Origin: Solirubrobacter soli DSM 22325
GTDB lineage: Bacteria > Actinomycetota > Thermoleophilia > Solirubrobacterales > Solirubrobacteraceae
Length of the DNA stretch: 64,000 bases
Direction of reading: 5' to 3'
NCBI RefSeq assembly: GCF_000423665.1
Contig: NZ_AUIK01000022.1
Coordinates: forward strand, 1 to 64,000
Below are positions 1 through 8,305 of the stretch, piece after piece. A program made the translations under genes and the position numbers. The notes under the pieces are model-generated. The model did no database searches. It saw only the letters and a list, made by a program, of their open reading frames with translations, and had not been told where the DNA came from. Every line of letters starts with the position of its first letter. Positions within the stretch are counted from its first letter, which is position 1.

Positions 1-1304
1 CTCGCGGCGCCGCCGCCGGCCGCCGCGCCAGTCGCGCCGCCGGCCGCCGCGCCGCCGACCGCCGCGCCGCCGCCGACCGCCGCGCCGCCGCCGACCGCCG
101 CGCCGCCGCCGGCTGCCGCGCCCGCGCCGCTCGCGCCGCCGGCCACCGCGCCGCCGCCGGCCGCCGCGCCCGCGCCGCTCGCGCCGCCGGCCACCGCGCC
201 GCCGCCGGCTGCCGCGCCCGCGCCGCTCGCGCCGCCGGCCACCGCGCCGCCGCCGAGCACGCCGCCGCCGGCCGCACCCGCGCCGCCCGCGGCCGCGCCA
301 CCGCCGGCCGCCGCACCGCCGCCACCGAGCACGCCGCCGCCGGCCGCCGCTGCGCCGGCCGCGCCGCCGCCGCTCGCAAGCACGCCGCCGCCCGCGGCGC
401 CTCCCGCGCCCACGCCGCCCGCGACCGCATCGCTCCAGCCGTGACCGTGCGCCGCGGCGCTCGACGCCATGTCGCTCCAGCCGCCGCCGTGCGCCGCGCC
501 GCCGGCGCCGCCGCCGAGGATGCCTCCCGCGGCGCCGCCGCTGAGTGCGGTCTTGCCCGCCGCGGCCGCCAGGACCGCGGCTTTGAGCGTGAGGGCCGGG
601 GTGACGGGGATGATCGACGCAAGGCCGGCGCGCTGGGTCGTCACCGCGACGCGGTAGGCCTGGCAGGCCTCGCAGTGCTTGAGGTGGCGGCGCAGGGGGC
701 CGCGGCGGAGGGCGCCGCCGCGGGCGACGGAGAGCTCTTCGCGGATCGAGTCGCACGGCGTCTGGCGGGCGTCGCGTTCGGCCATCAGCTCGGTGCGGGC
801 CTGGAAGACGAGGGCCTTGACCTTGCCGGCGGGCACGCCGATCGCCTCGCCGATCTCCGCCTGCGAGAGCCCGCCGAGCTCGAAGAGCACGAGCGCGGCC
901 CGCTGGTCCTCGGGAAGGCGGCCGAGGTCGGCGACCAGTTGGCGGAGGTCGCTGCGCTGCTCGACGCCGTCGGCCAACCCGTCGTAGGACGGTTCGTGGT
1001 CCTCGATCGGCACGGCCGCGGCGCGGCGCAGCGCGAGCATCGAGAGGCAGCGGTTGCGGGCGATCGCGAAGAGCCACGGCCGGACCGCGTCGGGGAGCTG
1101 GCCGCCGCGCAACGCGCCGTGGGCGCGCAGGAAGGTCTGCTGCAGGGCGTCCTCGCCGTCCTCGGTCGAGCCGAGCATGTGGCGGCAGAACGAGAGCAGC
1201 GCGCGATGGTGGCGGTCGTAGAGCGCTTCGAACGCCGCCGCGTCGCCGGCGGCGACCCGGCGGGCCAATCTCGAGTCGTCGATCTCTGCGAAGCGGCCGG
1301 ACAT
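1..1304 (-). CDS. RNA polymerase sigma-70 (ECF-type) factor with zinc motif and Gly/Ala repeat tail, partial
   Basis: Transcription initiation factor; the gene starts at 1304 and stays open to the left edge, giving at least 434 codons and no stop. Residues about 20-90 are sigma region 2 (core binding and -10 recognition, with RPWLFAIARNRCLS), and about 120-175 are region 4 (LPEDQRAALVLFELGGLSQ, then a helix-turn-helix). Downstream C184 and HLKHCEAC (H207, C211, C214) make the H-x3-C-x2-C pattern of zinc-binding anti-sigma (ZAS/zf-HC2) domains, so sigma and anti-sigma-like parts seem fused. A hydrophobic stretch (about 235-250) follows, then a Gly/Ala-rich tail encoded by GC repeats. The long open frames on the opposite strand are composition artefacts. 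The C-terminus is missing, so the full length is unknown. Confidence 0.85.
   Translation of the reverse strand, partial: MSGRFAEIDDSRLARRVAAGDAAAFEALYDRHHRALLSFCRHMLGSTEDGEDALQQTFLRAHGALRGGQLPDAVRPWLFAIARNRCLSMLALRRAAAVPIEDHEPSYDGLADGVEQRSDLRQLVADLGRLPEDQRAALVLFELGGLSQAEIGEAIGVPAGKVKALVFQARTELMAERDARQTPCDSIREELSVARGGALRRGPLRRHLKHCEACQAYRVAVTTQRAGLASIIPVTPALTLKAAVLAAAAGKTALSGGAAGGILGGGAGGAAHGGGWSDMASSAAAHGHGWSDAVAGGVGAGGAAGGGVLASGGGAAGAAAAGGGVLGGGGAAAGGGAAAGGAGAAGGGVLGGGAVAGGASGAGAAAGGGAVAGGASGAGAAAGGGAVAGGASGAGAAAGGGAAVGGGAAVGGGAAVGGAAAGGATGAAAGGGAA
121..252. repeat. 48-bp tandem repeat in the tail of the sigma factor gene
   Basis: Units start at 121, 169 and 217; the first two are complete 48-bp copies differing by single bases and the third is partial (to about 252). 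Each unit encodes 16 residues of a Gly/Ala/Ser pattern on the minus strand (GGGAVAGGASGAGAAA). Shorter, irregular GCC-rich repeats continue on both sides from 1 to about 400. The period is a multiple of three, so copy-number change would keep the frame open. Confidence 0.85.
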
Positions 1305-1342
1305 GAGGATCGGTCGACCCTCCCCGAGCGGGGTTGGCATCT

Positions 1343-1360
1343 CCTTGGGAATTCCCAAGG
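1343..1360. promoter_or_regulatory. Perfect 18-bp palindrome upstream of the sigma factor gene
   Basis: CCTTGGGAATTCCCAAGG reads the same on both strands and lies 39 bp upstream of the sigma factor start. A CCCCG-AG-CGGGG hairpin (1322-1333) lies between it and the start codon. A dimeric regulator could bind the palindrome, but no binding protein can be named from the sequence. Confidence 0.4.
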
Positions 1361-1450
1361 GCGCCGGACGCGGGCGCACAGGGGCACAACCTCTCCACCC
1401 GGACAGGACGCCAGAGGTTGGCGGGTTATTCCAAAGCTGGCGCGCCGGCG

Positions 1451-3172
1451 CTAGCGGCCGACGGCGTAGCCCTGCATCCCGCGGGGGTTCGCGGCGCCGC
1501 GCAGCAGCCCGTCGGGCGAGCGGGCGATGGCGCTCAGGCGCCCGTGGACCCAGTCGTCACCCACGAGCACGTCGTGCCCGCGCGCCCGCAGCGCCGCGAC
1601 CGTCGAAGCCGGCACGCGCCCCTCCACCTCGACCCGCCGCGGCTCGGCCTCACGCGGATAGAAGGAGCTCGGGAAGTGGGTGGTGTGGAACATGGGCGCG
1701 TCGATCGCCGCCTGCAGGTCGAGGCCGAACACCACGTGGGCGAGGAAGAACTCCAGCGACCACTGGTCCTGCTGGTCGCCGCCCGGCGTGCCGAACGCCA
1801 TCACCGTCCCGTCCTCGCGCACACCCAGCGAGGGCGAGAGCGTCGTGCGCGGCCGCCGCCCGCCCACCAGCGACGCCGGCAACCCCTCCTCGAGCCAGAA
1901 CATCTGCGCGCGGGTGCCGAGGCAGAACCCGAGGCCTTCAATCGCCGGCGAGCTCTGCAGCCAGCCCCCGCTGGGCGTCGCGCTGACGAGGTTGCCCCAG
2001 CGGTCGGCGACGTCGAGGTGGCAGGTGTCGCCGCGCGGCGGCCCGGCAACGGGCTCGTCGCGGGTCGGCTCGCCGACGCCGACGCCGACGCCGCCGCCGC
2101 CGGCCGGCACGCCGCCGCGCCGCACGATCTCGGGCAACCGCCCATCCAGCCCCGGCCGCAGCTCACCGCTCGCCGTCTCGCCGATCAGCGCCCGCCGCTC
2201 GCCCGCGTACGCGCGCGAGAGCAACTCGTCCAGCGGCACCGGCGCCGAGTCGCCGTAGAACGCGTCGCGGTCCGCGAACGCGAGCTTCGCGCCCTCGACC
2301 ACCGCATGCAGGTGCTCGACCCCGAGGAACGGCCCGAGGTCGTCGATCATCGCCAACTGCTGCAGGAACACCGGCCCCTGGCCCCACGGGCCCGTCTTGA
2401 ACACGGTCCAGTCGCGGAAGGCGAGCGACACCGGCGCCTCGTAGGTCGCCGCGAACGCCGCCAGGTCGTCGCCCGACAGCACGCCCGCGTGCGCCGAGCC
2501 GGACGAATCGACGGCCGGCGTAGCCACGGCGCGCACGATCGCCTCGGCCACGAAGCCGCGGTACCAGGCGTCCCGCGCGGCGTCGATCCGCGCCTCCCGC
2601 GTCGACCCGCCCGCGCGCGCCAGCCGCTCATACGTGTCGGCGAGCAGCGGGTTGCGCAGGCGCGGCGTCTCCCGCCACAGCGCCAACGACGTCGTCCACG
2701 TCGGCTGCAGCGCCCGGATCGCCCGCGAGATCCCGGGCGTGAGCGGAAACCCGTCGCGCGCGTAGCCGATCGCGAACGCGAGCACGTCGGCCAGCTCCCA
2801 CGTCCCGTGGTCGCGCAGCAGCGTCAGCCAGGCGTCGAAGGAACCGGGGACGCAGGCGGCGAGGTATCCCGTCCCGGGGACCAGCGAAAGCCCCAACGCC
2901 CGGTACGACGCCACCGATGCGGCCACAGGTGCCGGACCCTGCCCGCACAGCACCGTCGGCGCCCCGTCCGTAAAGAAGATCAGCGGGAGATCGCCGCCCG
3001 GCCCGTTCATGTGCGGCTCGACCACCTGCAGCGCGAACCCGGCCGCGACCGCGGCGTCGAACGCGTTCCCGCCGCGCTCCAGCACCGCCATCCCCGCCGA
3101 CGATGCCAGCCAGTGCGTGGAGGCCACCATGCCGAAGGTGCCGCTCAGCTCGGGCCGGGTCGTGAATGCCAT
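1451..3172 (-). CDS. ggt: Gamma-glutamyltransferase family protein
   Basis: A 573-residue Ntn-hydrolase of the gamma-glutamyltranspeptidase family, which cleaves or transfers gamma-glutamyl groups from glutathione-like compounds. The N-terminal part has the family hallmark GGNAFDAAVAAGFALQVVEP (residues 34-53) and NGPGGD. The autocatalytic cleavage/nucleophile threonine is probably Thr383 in GDTCHLDVAD, followed by SATPSGG; the C-terminal subunit has GTPGGDQQDQW. No signal peptide is visible, so it may be cytoplasmic, as in some actinobacterial paralogues. It is divergent from folD with only 29 bp between the chosen starts. The exact substrate is not determinable. Confidence 0.88.
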   Translation of the reverse strand: MAFTTRPELSGTFGMVASTHWLASSAGMAVLERGGNAFDAAVAAGFALQVVEPHMNGPGGDLPLIFFTDGAPTVLCGQGPAPVAASVASYRALGLSLVPGTGYLAACVPGSFDAWLTLLRDHGTWELADVLAFAIGYARDGFPLTPGISRAIRALQPTWTTSLALWRETPRLRNPLLADTYERLARAGGSTREARIDAARDAWYRGFVAEAIVRAVATPAVDSSGSAHAGVLSGDDLAAFAATYEAPVSLAFRDWTVFKTGPWGQGPVFLQQLAMIDDLGPFLGVEHLHAVVEGAKLAFADRDAFYGDSAPVPLDELLSRAYAGERRALIGETASGELRPGLDGRLPEIVRRGGVPAGGGGVGVGVGEPTRDEPVAGPPRGDTCHLDVADRWGNLVSATPSGGWLQSSPAIEGLGFCLGTRAQMFWLEEGLPASLVGGRRPRTTLSPSLGVREDGTVMAFGTPGGDQQDQWSLEFFLAHVVFGLDLQAAIDAPMFHTTHFPSSFYPREAEPRRVEVEGRVPASTVAALRARGHDVLVGDDWVHGRLSAIARSPDGLLRGAANPRGMQGYAVGR

Positions 3173-3201
3173 CGCCCCAGAACGCTAGCCTCGGCGGCGC
3201 A

Positions 3202-4041
3202 ATGACGCTGATCGACGGTAAGGCCATCGCCCAACAGGTGCGAAACGAAGTGCGCGACGAGGTCACGGCGTGGGTCGCCGCGGGCCACGAGCCGCCCGGG
3301 CTCGCGACCGTGCTCGTGGGGGATGACGCCGCGAGCGCGATCTACGTGGGCGGCAAGCAGAAGGCGAGCGCCGAGGTCGGCATCCGCCCGTTCGACATCC
3401 GCCTCGGCCAGGACGCCACCCACGAACAAGTGCGCAAGGTCATCCACGACCTCAACGCCGATCCGACCGTCAACGGCATCCTGCTGCAGCTGCCGACGCC
3501 GAAGCAGGTGAACGGCCAGCTGCTGACCACCGAGATCCTCCCCGGCAAGGACGTCGACGGCCTGACGCCGATCTCCGCGGGCCTGCTGTCGAAGGGCCTG
3601 CCCGGCCTGCGCCCCTGCACGCCCAGCGGGTGCATGGAGCTGCTGCGCCGCCACGACGTGACCCTCGAAGGCGCCGAGGCGGTCGTCGTCGGGCGCTCAG
3701 ACCTCGTCGGCAAGCCGATCGCCGCCCTGCTGCTGGCCGCGAACGCGACCGTCACCATGTGCCATTCGCGCACCCGCGACCTTCCGGACGTCGTCCGCCG
3801 CGCCGACGTCGTGGTCGCCGCCGTCGGCGTGCCGGAGATGATCAAGGGCGACTGGATCAAGGAAGGCGCCGTCGTGATCGACGTCGGCATGAACCGCACG
3901 CCTGAGAAGCTGACCGGCGACGTAGAGTTCGAGACCGCCGTCGAGCGGGCATCCCTGATCACGCCCGTGCCCGGCGGCGTCGGCCCGATGACGATCGCGA
4001 TGCTCCTGCGCAACACCCTCGAAGCCGCGAAGGCCGCCTGA
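3202..4041 (+). CDS. folD: Bifunctional methylene-tetrahydrofolate dehydrogenase / methenyl-tetrahydrofolate cyclohydrolase
   Basis: FolD (279 aa) interconverts 5,10-methylene-THF and 10-formyl-THF in the cytoplasm, feeding purine and formyl-methionine synthesis. Visible family motifs are YVGGKQKASAEVGI (catalytic Lys and Tyr), LLQLPTP, GKDVDG, PCTPSG, VVGRSDLVGKP (NADP site) and TPVPGGVGPMT. The ATG at 3202 begins MTLIDGKAIA, the usual FolD N-terminus; an earlier in-frame ATG at 3166 would overlap the divergent ggt start and is less likely. It is the first gene of a run in which the downstream membrane-protein genes begin 3 bp after its stop. Confidence 0.96.
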   Translation: MTLIDGKAIAQQVRNEVRDEVTAWVAAGHEPPGLATVLVGDDAASAIYVGGKQKASAEVGIRPFDIRLGQDATHEQVRKVIHDLNADPTVNGILLQLPTPKQVNGQLLTTEILPGKDVDGLTPISAGLLSKGLPGLRPCTPSGCMELLRRHDVTLEGAEAVVVGRSDLVGKPIAALLLAANATVTMCHSRTRDLPDVVRRADVVVAAVGVPEMIKGDWIKEGAVVIDVGMNRTPEKLTGDVEFETAVERASLITPVPGGVGPMTIAMLLRNTLEAAKAA

Positions 4042-4044
4042 CCC

Positions 4045-4416
4045 GTGCGGCGCGCCGAGCCCATCGCCGGCCTCGGCGGCCTCCTCACGATCGCCGGCGT
4101 CCTGATCGCCGGGGTCGGCGTGACCGGCGTGCTGCTGATCGTGCTCGGCCTGCTCGCGCTCGCCGTCCCGGTGACGACGCTCGCGACGAGCGGCCCCGCG
4201 AAGTCGATCGGCACCGCCGTCGCCGCCAGCGCGCTCGGCTGGATCGGCATCGTGCTGGCGCTGATCCGCGTGCTCGACGACGCGACCACGGGCAACTGGA
4301 TCGTGCTCGTCGGCGCCATCGTGGCGTGGGTGGGGAGCTGGCTGAGCATGCGCGACGACTCGACGCCCGGCGCCGTCGCCCCCGACATCCCACGGCGGCC
4401 CGCACCCGCGCCGTGA
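4045..4416 (+). CDS. Small integral membrane protein, single-unit member of a tandem paralogous array
   Basis: A 123-residue hydrophobic protein starting at a GTG 3 bp after folD. It has about four predicted membrane segments and a proline-rich cytoplasmic-type tail. It aligns by eye with the C-terminal half of the next protein: both carry RRAEPxAGLGGL near the start of the unit and end with AWVGSWLSMRDxxTPGAxA followed by PRRPAPA. It lacks the PW(Y/F) and WEAF motifs of the other members, so it looks like a half-size, diverged copy. The function is unknown; the overlapping stop/start (GTGA) with the next gene implies co-translation. Confidence 0.75.
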   Translation: MRRAEPIAGLGGLLTIAGVLIAGVGVTGVLLIVLGLLALAVPVTTLATSGPAKSIGTAVAASALGWIGIVLALIRVLDDATTGNWIVLVGAIVAWVGSWLSMRDDSTPGAVAPDIPRRPAPAP

Positions 4417-5252
4417 CACGGCGAGCGATCGCCGCGGTCGCCGGTGTCGCGCTCTTCGCGACGCTGTTCGCGCCCTGGTTCGAGGTCACGCAGGGGTGGA
4501 TCGTCTTCGACGGCGGTGCACGGACGATCGATGGGTCGTCGTCGACCTTGACGGCCTGGGAGGCGTTCTGGGCGCTCGACGTCCTCCTGGCAGTGCTCGC
4601 GCTCGCGATGCTCACTCCGCTCGCGCGGCTCGCCGCCCCGCTCGCGCTGGGGATCGTGGCGTCGGTGGTGGTCGCCGGGGAGCATCCGGCCGCCGGCGCC
4701 TGGCTCGCCTTGGCGGTCGCGGCGGTCGGCGTGGGCGCGACCTGGCGGTTCGGGATCCCGCGCCGCCTCGGCCGGTTGCGCCGCGCCGAGCCGTTCGCCG
4801 GCCTCGGTGGACTGTTCCTGCTGGTCGCGCTGTTCCTCGACTGGTACGGGATCGAGCCCAGCCCCGACCTGTCCGGCGAGGCCTTCGCGCAGCTCGAGCG
4901 AATCCCCGGGGCGACACTCTCGATCTGGGAGGCCCACGAGCTGCTGCCAGTGGCGCTGCTGATCGCTGCCGCGCTCGCCATTGCCGTCCCGGTGGTCTCG
5001 CTGATCGCGTCCGGTCCGGCACGAGCGATCGGCGCGGCGGCGCTCGCGAGCGCCGTCGGCTGGATCGGGATCGCGCTCGTCCTGTATGCGCTCGTCTCCG
5101 CGCCGGAGGACTGGCCGGACCTGCGCGCCGGGGCCTGGCTCGCGCTCGCCGGCGCCGTCCTCGCCTGGGTCGGAAGCTGGCTGAGCATGCGTGACGAGAC
5201 GACCCCCGGCGCCGCCGCGCCCGACGTTCCCCGGCGGCCGGCACCCGCGTGA
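4413..5252 (+). CDS. Multipass membrane protein with two internal repeats, unknown function
   Basis: A 279-residue protein starting at the GTG that overlaps the previous stop by 4 bp. It has about eight hydrophobic segments arranged as two similar halves: each has a short helix ending in an aromatic motif (FAPWFEV; FLDWYGI), an extracytoplasmic-like loop ending in a WEA motif (LTAWEAFWALD; LSIWEAHELLP), further helices, and a GAWLALA segment. The C-terminus is Pro-rich like the upstream protein. I do not recognise a named family. Earlier in-frame starts would lie inside the upstream gene and give a charged non-membrane leader. Confidence 0.8.
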   Translation: MTRRAIAAVAGVALFATLFAPWFEVTQGWIVFDGGARTIDGSSSTLTAWEAFWALDVLLAVLALAMLTPLARLAAPLALGIVASVVVAGEHPAAGAWLALAVAAVGVGATWRFGIPRRLGRLRRAEPFAGLGGLFLLVALFLDWYGIEPSPDLSGEAFAQLERIPGATLSIWEAHELLPVALLIAAALAIAVPVVSLIASGPARAIGAAALASAVGWIGIALVLYALVSAPEDWPDLRAGAWLALAGAVLAWVGSWLSMRDETTPGAAAPDVPRRPAPA

Positions 5253-5866
5253 CGCGCCGGCTGGTGGCGGGAGCGGGAGGCGTCGCGCTGATCGCGTCGC
5301 TCTTCCTGCCGTGGTACGAGGTGGCGGATGTCGCCGAGTTCAGCGGGTGGGACGCGTTCGCCACCCTCGACGTGGTGCTCGTGGGGTGTGCGGTGGCGGC
5401 GATCGGCGGGTCCGCCCGCTTCGCCGGTCCGGCCGCCTGGATCGCGCTGCTGGTCGTCGCGACGCGGCTGACGACCCCGGGCACCGACATCGGCGTCTGG
5501 GTCGCACTCGCCGCGTCGCTGTTGCTGTTCGCCCGCGCGGAGGTCCCGGACTGGCGGCCGCAGCGCGAAGACGCCATCGCGCTCGCGGGAGGCGTGCTCG
5601 TGTTCGCCTCGCTGTTCACCGATTGGCACGGGATCGACGCGCTGTCGGCGTGGGCGGTGCTCGAGCTGACGCCCGTCGCGGCGACCGTCGCGACCGTCAT
5701 CGCGATCGTGCGCCGCTCCACGCCCGCGGCGATCGCCGTCGTCGCGCTCGTGGGCTACGCGCTGTTCACGACCTCGGACCCCCGCTACGGCGGGTGGCTG
5801 GGCCTCGCCGGGGCCGTGATCCTGCTCGTGGGCACGTTGCGCAACGATCGGCTCGTCCCGGCGTGA
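5249..5866 (+). CDS. Multipass membrane protein, third member of the tandem array
   Basis: A 205-residue protein starting at a GTG that overlaps the previous stop (GTGA). It shows the same two-unit design in shortened form: FLPWYEV then FSGWDAFATLDVVL in the first unit, FTDWHGI then LSAWAVLELTPVA in the second, and a closing GGWLGLAGAV. About seven or eight hydrophobic segments are expected. It has no Pro-rich tail. The function is unknown; position and coupling suggest a membrane complex or a duplicated gene family. Confidence 0.8.
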   Translation: MTRRLVAGAGGVALIASLFLPWYEVADVAEFSGWDAFATLDVVLVGCAVAAIGGSARFAGPAAWIALLVVATRLTTPGTDIGVWVALAASLLLFARAEVPDWRPQREDAIALAGGVLVFASLFTDWHGIDALSAWAVLELTPVAATVATVIAIVRRSTPAAIAVVALVGYALFTTSDPRYGGWLGLAGAVILLVGTLRNDRLVPA

Positions 5867-6597
5867 TGCGGCGCCTCGCCGCCGGAGTCGGCGCCCTCGT
5901 CCTCGCGATCTCCCTGTTCCTGCCCTGGTACCGAGCCACAGGGTGGTTCGCGTACGAGGGCCAGCCTCGCGTGCTGCCGACGTTCTCGGCGTGGGAGGCG
6001 TTCGAATACCTCGACGCTGTGTTGCTGGTCCTCGCCTTGGCCGCGGTCGCGGCTCCGCGGGCGGCGGGGGCGCTCGCCGGCGTGATCGCGGCGGCGCAGC
6101 TGCTCGGCGACGCCCACGGCGTCGGCGCGTGGCTCGCCCTCGTCGCCTCGATCGCGATTCTCGTCGCCGGAGGGCGGCCGGAGTGGAACCGTCCGCCCGT
6201 GATCGCCGGCGCCGGCGCGCTGCTGCTGTTCGGCGCGCTGTTCGCCCCCTGGTATGGCTTCGCGCCGCCGTCGCGGCCGTCGCCGGCCGGGTACGAGAAC
6301 GGCGTGCTGGGCCTCCTGAACACGCTCGTCGGGCCCGACACCTTGTCCCTCTGGCGCGCCTTCGAGCTGCTCCCGGTCGCCATCACGATCGCCGCGGCTC
6401 TGGCGTTCGCCTCCAAGCGGGCAGCCGCCGCCGGTGGCGTTCTCGCGATCGTGCTGGTCGTCTATGCCCTGCTCGCGCCGCCCGAGAACTTCTCGGATCT
6501 TCGCTTCGGCGCCTGGCTCGGCCTCGCGGGAGCCGTGCTCGCGGCCGTGGGCGCAGGTTCGAACCGGTTGAGAGCCCGGCCGCAGGTGGCGCCCTAA
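5866..6597 (+). CDS. Multipass membrane protein, fourth member of the tandem array
   Basis: A 243-residue protein. The ATG at 5866 shares its A with the previous stop; a GTG one codon earlier (5863) would give the same GTGA overlap seen at the other joints. It repeats the array design: FLPWYRA and FSAWEAFEYLDAVLL in unit one, LFAPWYGF and LSLWRAFELLPVAI in unit two, closing with GAWLGLAGAVLA. About eight hydrophobic segments are expected. It is 11 bp upstream of gatC. The function is unknown. Confidence 0.8.
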   Translation: MRRLAAGVGALVLAISLFLPWYRATGWFAYEGQPRVLPTFSAWEAFEYLDAVLLVLALAAVAAPRAAGALAGVIAAAQLLGDAHGVGAWLALVASIAILVAGGRPEWNRPPVIAGAGALLLFGALFAPWYGFAPPSRPSPAGYENGVLGLLNTLVGPDTLSLWRAFELLPVAITIAAALAFASKRAAAAGGVLAIVLVVYALLAPPENFSDLRFGAWLGLAGAVLAAVGAGSNRLRARPQVAP

Positions 6598-6608
6598 CAT
6601 CAGCGCCA

Positions 6609-6899
6609 ATGCTGAGTCGCGATCAGGTACTTCACGTCGCCCGCCTCGCCCGCCTCGAACTCACCGACGAGGAGGTCGAGCGCTTCGGCGGCGAGCTCTC
6701 CAAGGTGCTCGACCACATCGAGCTGATCGGCGAGCTCGGCGATCTTGCCGACGTTCCACCCACGAGCCACGTCATCGACGTCGAGAACGCCCTGCGCGCC
6801 GACGAGCCGCGGCCCTCGATGCCGCGCGAGAAGGCGCTGGCGAGCGCGCCGGACGTGGCCCAGGACGGGTTCCGCGTCCCGAGTCCGGGGGCCGCATGA
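6609..6899 (+). CDS. gatC: Glutamyl-tRNA(Gln)/aspartyl-tRNA(Asn) amidotransferase subunit C
   Basis: A 96-residue GatC, which clamps GatA to GatB in the tRNA-dependent amidotransferase. The N-terminus (VLHVARLARLELTDEEVERF) and the tail with LRADEPRPSM and VPSPGAA are typical. The ATG at 6609 gives the normal length. Its stop overlaps gatA by 4 bp (ATGA), so the three subunits are translationally coupled. Confidence 0.96.
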   Translation: MLSRDQVLHVARLARLELTDEEVERFGGELSKVLDHIELIGELGDLADVPPTSHVIDVENALRADEPRPSMPREKALASAPDVAQDGFRVPSPGAA

Positions 6900-8305
6900 T
6901 CGAGCTCACGGCCAAGCAGGCCGCCGATGCCATCAAGAAGGGCGAGCTCGACGCGAAGGAGTACTTCGACTTCTACCGCGAGCGGGCGGCGAACGACGCC
7001 TTCAACTCCTACATCTGGGTCGCGGACGAGGCGCCTGAGCTGAACACCGAGACGCCGTTCGCGGGCGTGCCGGTCGCGATCAAGGACCTGTTCTGCACCG
7101 AGGGCGTCCCGAGCCAGGCGGGAAGCAAGATCCTCGAGGACTACCGCCCGCCCTACACGGCGACGTCGGTGCGCAACCTCAAGGCCGCCGGCGGCACGCT
7201 GCTCGGCAAGACCAACCAGGACGAGTTCGCGATGGGCTCGTCGACCGAGAACTCCGCCTACGGGCCGACGCTGAACCCGTGGGACACGACGCGCGTCCCG
7301 GGCGGGTCGAGCGGTGGCAGCGCCGCGACGGTCGCGGCGGCGACCGCGCCGTGGTCGATCGGCACCGACACCGGCGGCTCGATCCGCCAGCCCGCGGCGC
7401 TCTGCGGGATCGTCGGGCTCAAGCCCACGTACGGCGCGATCAGCCGCTACGGCATGATCGCGTTCGCGAGCTCGCTCGACCAGGCCGGCACGTTCACCCG
7501 CGACGTCACCGACTCGGCGCTGCTGCTGTCCGGCATGGTCGGCCCCGATCCGTGCGACAGCACGAGCATCGGCCTGCCCGAACCGGTCAAGCTGCCGACG
7601 GCGCGCGACCTGAAGGGCATCCGCCTCGGCGTCCCGGAGGAGCTGTCCGGCGAGGGCATCGAGCCCGGCGTCCTGGAGGCCTTCCACAAGACGCTCGACC
7701 TCGCCCGCGAGCTCGGCGCGACGGTGGAGACGACGCACCTGCCGCACTCTCCGCACGCGCTTGCCGCGTACTACTTGATCGCGCCCGCGGAGTGCTCGTC
7801 CAACCTCGCCCGCTACGACGGCGTGCGCTTCGGTTACCGCGCGCAGGACGCCAAGGGCGGCCTGCTGGGCATGTACACCAAGACGCGCGAGGAGGGCTTC
7901 GGTCCCGAGGTCAAGCGCCGGATCATGCTCGGCACCTACGCGCTGTCGTCCGGCTACTACGACGCCTACTACGGTCGCGCGCAGAAGGTCCGCACGCTGA
8001 TCAGCCGCGACTTCACCAACGCGTGGGAGCGGTTCGACTTCATCGTCACCCCGACGGCGCCGAGCGTCGCCTTCGAGCTCGGCTCCAAGACCGCCGACCC
8101 GCTGGCGATGTACATCAACGACGTCTGCACGGTGCCGATGTCGCTCGCCGGCATCCCGGGCATCTCGATCCCGAACGGGCTGTCCGAGGGGCTGCCGGTC
8201 GGCTTCCAGATCGCCGGCCCGGCATTCAGCGAGAACCGCATCCTCGATGCGGCGTTCGCGCTCGAGCAGGCCATCGGCTTCGACGGATCGGGGGCATTCG
8301 CGTGA
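6896..8305 (+). CDS. gatA: Glutamyl-tRNA(Gln) amidotransferase subunit A
   Basis: A 469-residue amidase-signature enzyme that releases ammonia from glutamine for transamidation of mischarged Glu-tRNA(Gln) or Asp-tRNA(Asn). The Ser-cisSer-Lys triad is visible: Lys63 in VAIKDLF, cis-Ser138 in PGGSSGGSAA, and nucleophile Ser162 in GTDTGGSIRQPA; the spacings match characterised GatA proteins. Overlaps gatC and gatB by 4 bp each. Confidence 0.97.
   Translation: MIELTAKQAADAIKKGELDAKEYFDFYRERAANDAFNSYIWVADEAPELNTETPFAGVPVAIKDLFCTEGVPSQAGSKILEDYRPPYTATSVRNLKAAGGTLLGKTNQDEFAMGSSTENSAYGPTLNPWDTTRVPGGSSGGSAATVAAATAPWSIGTDTGGSIRQPAALCGIVGLKPTYGAISRYGMIAFASSLDQAGTFTRDVTDSALLLSGMVGPDPCDSTSIGLPEPVKLPTARDLKGIRLGVPEELSGEGIEPGVLEAFHKTLDLARELGATVETTHLPHSPHALAAYYLIAPAECSSNLARYDGVRFGYRAQDAKGGLLGMYTKTREEGFGPEVKRRIMLGTYALSSGYYDAYYGRAQKVRTLISRDFTNAWERFDFIVTPTAPSVAFELGSKTADPLAMYINDVCTVPMSLAGIPGISIPNGLSEGLPVGFQIAGPAFSENRILDAAFALEQAIGFDGSGAFA

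Noticed and set aside
1..440. Dense GCC/GCG repeats at the left edge as a possible CRISPR array or non-coding repeat region
   Set aside because: The units are contiguous without unique spacers, and the minus strand reads through as the Gly/Ala tail of the sigma factor.
441..3205. Long plus-strand open frames covering the sigma factor and ggt region
   Set aside because: They are antisense to clear genes, are Arg/Ala/Pro-rich, and show no family motif; high G+C makes such frames common.
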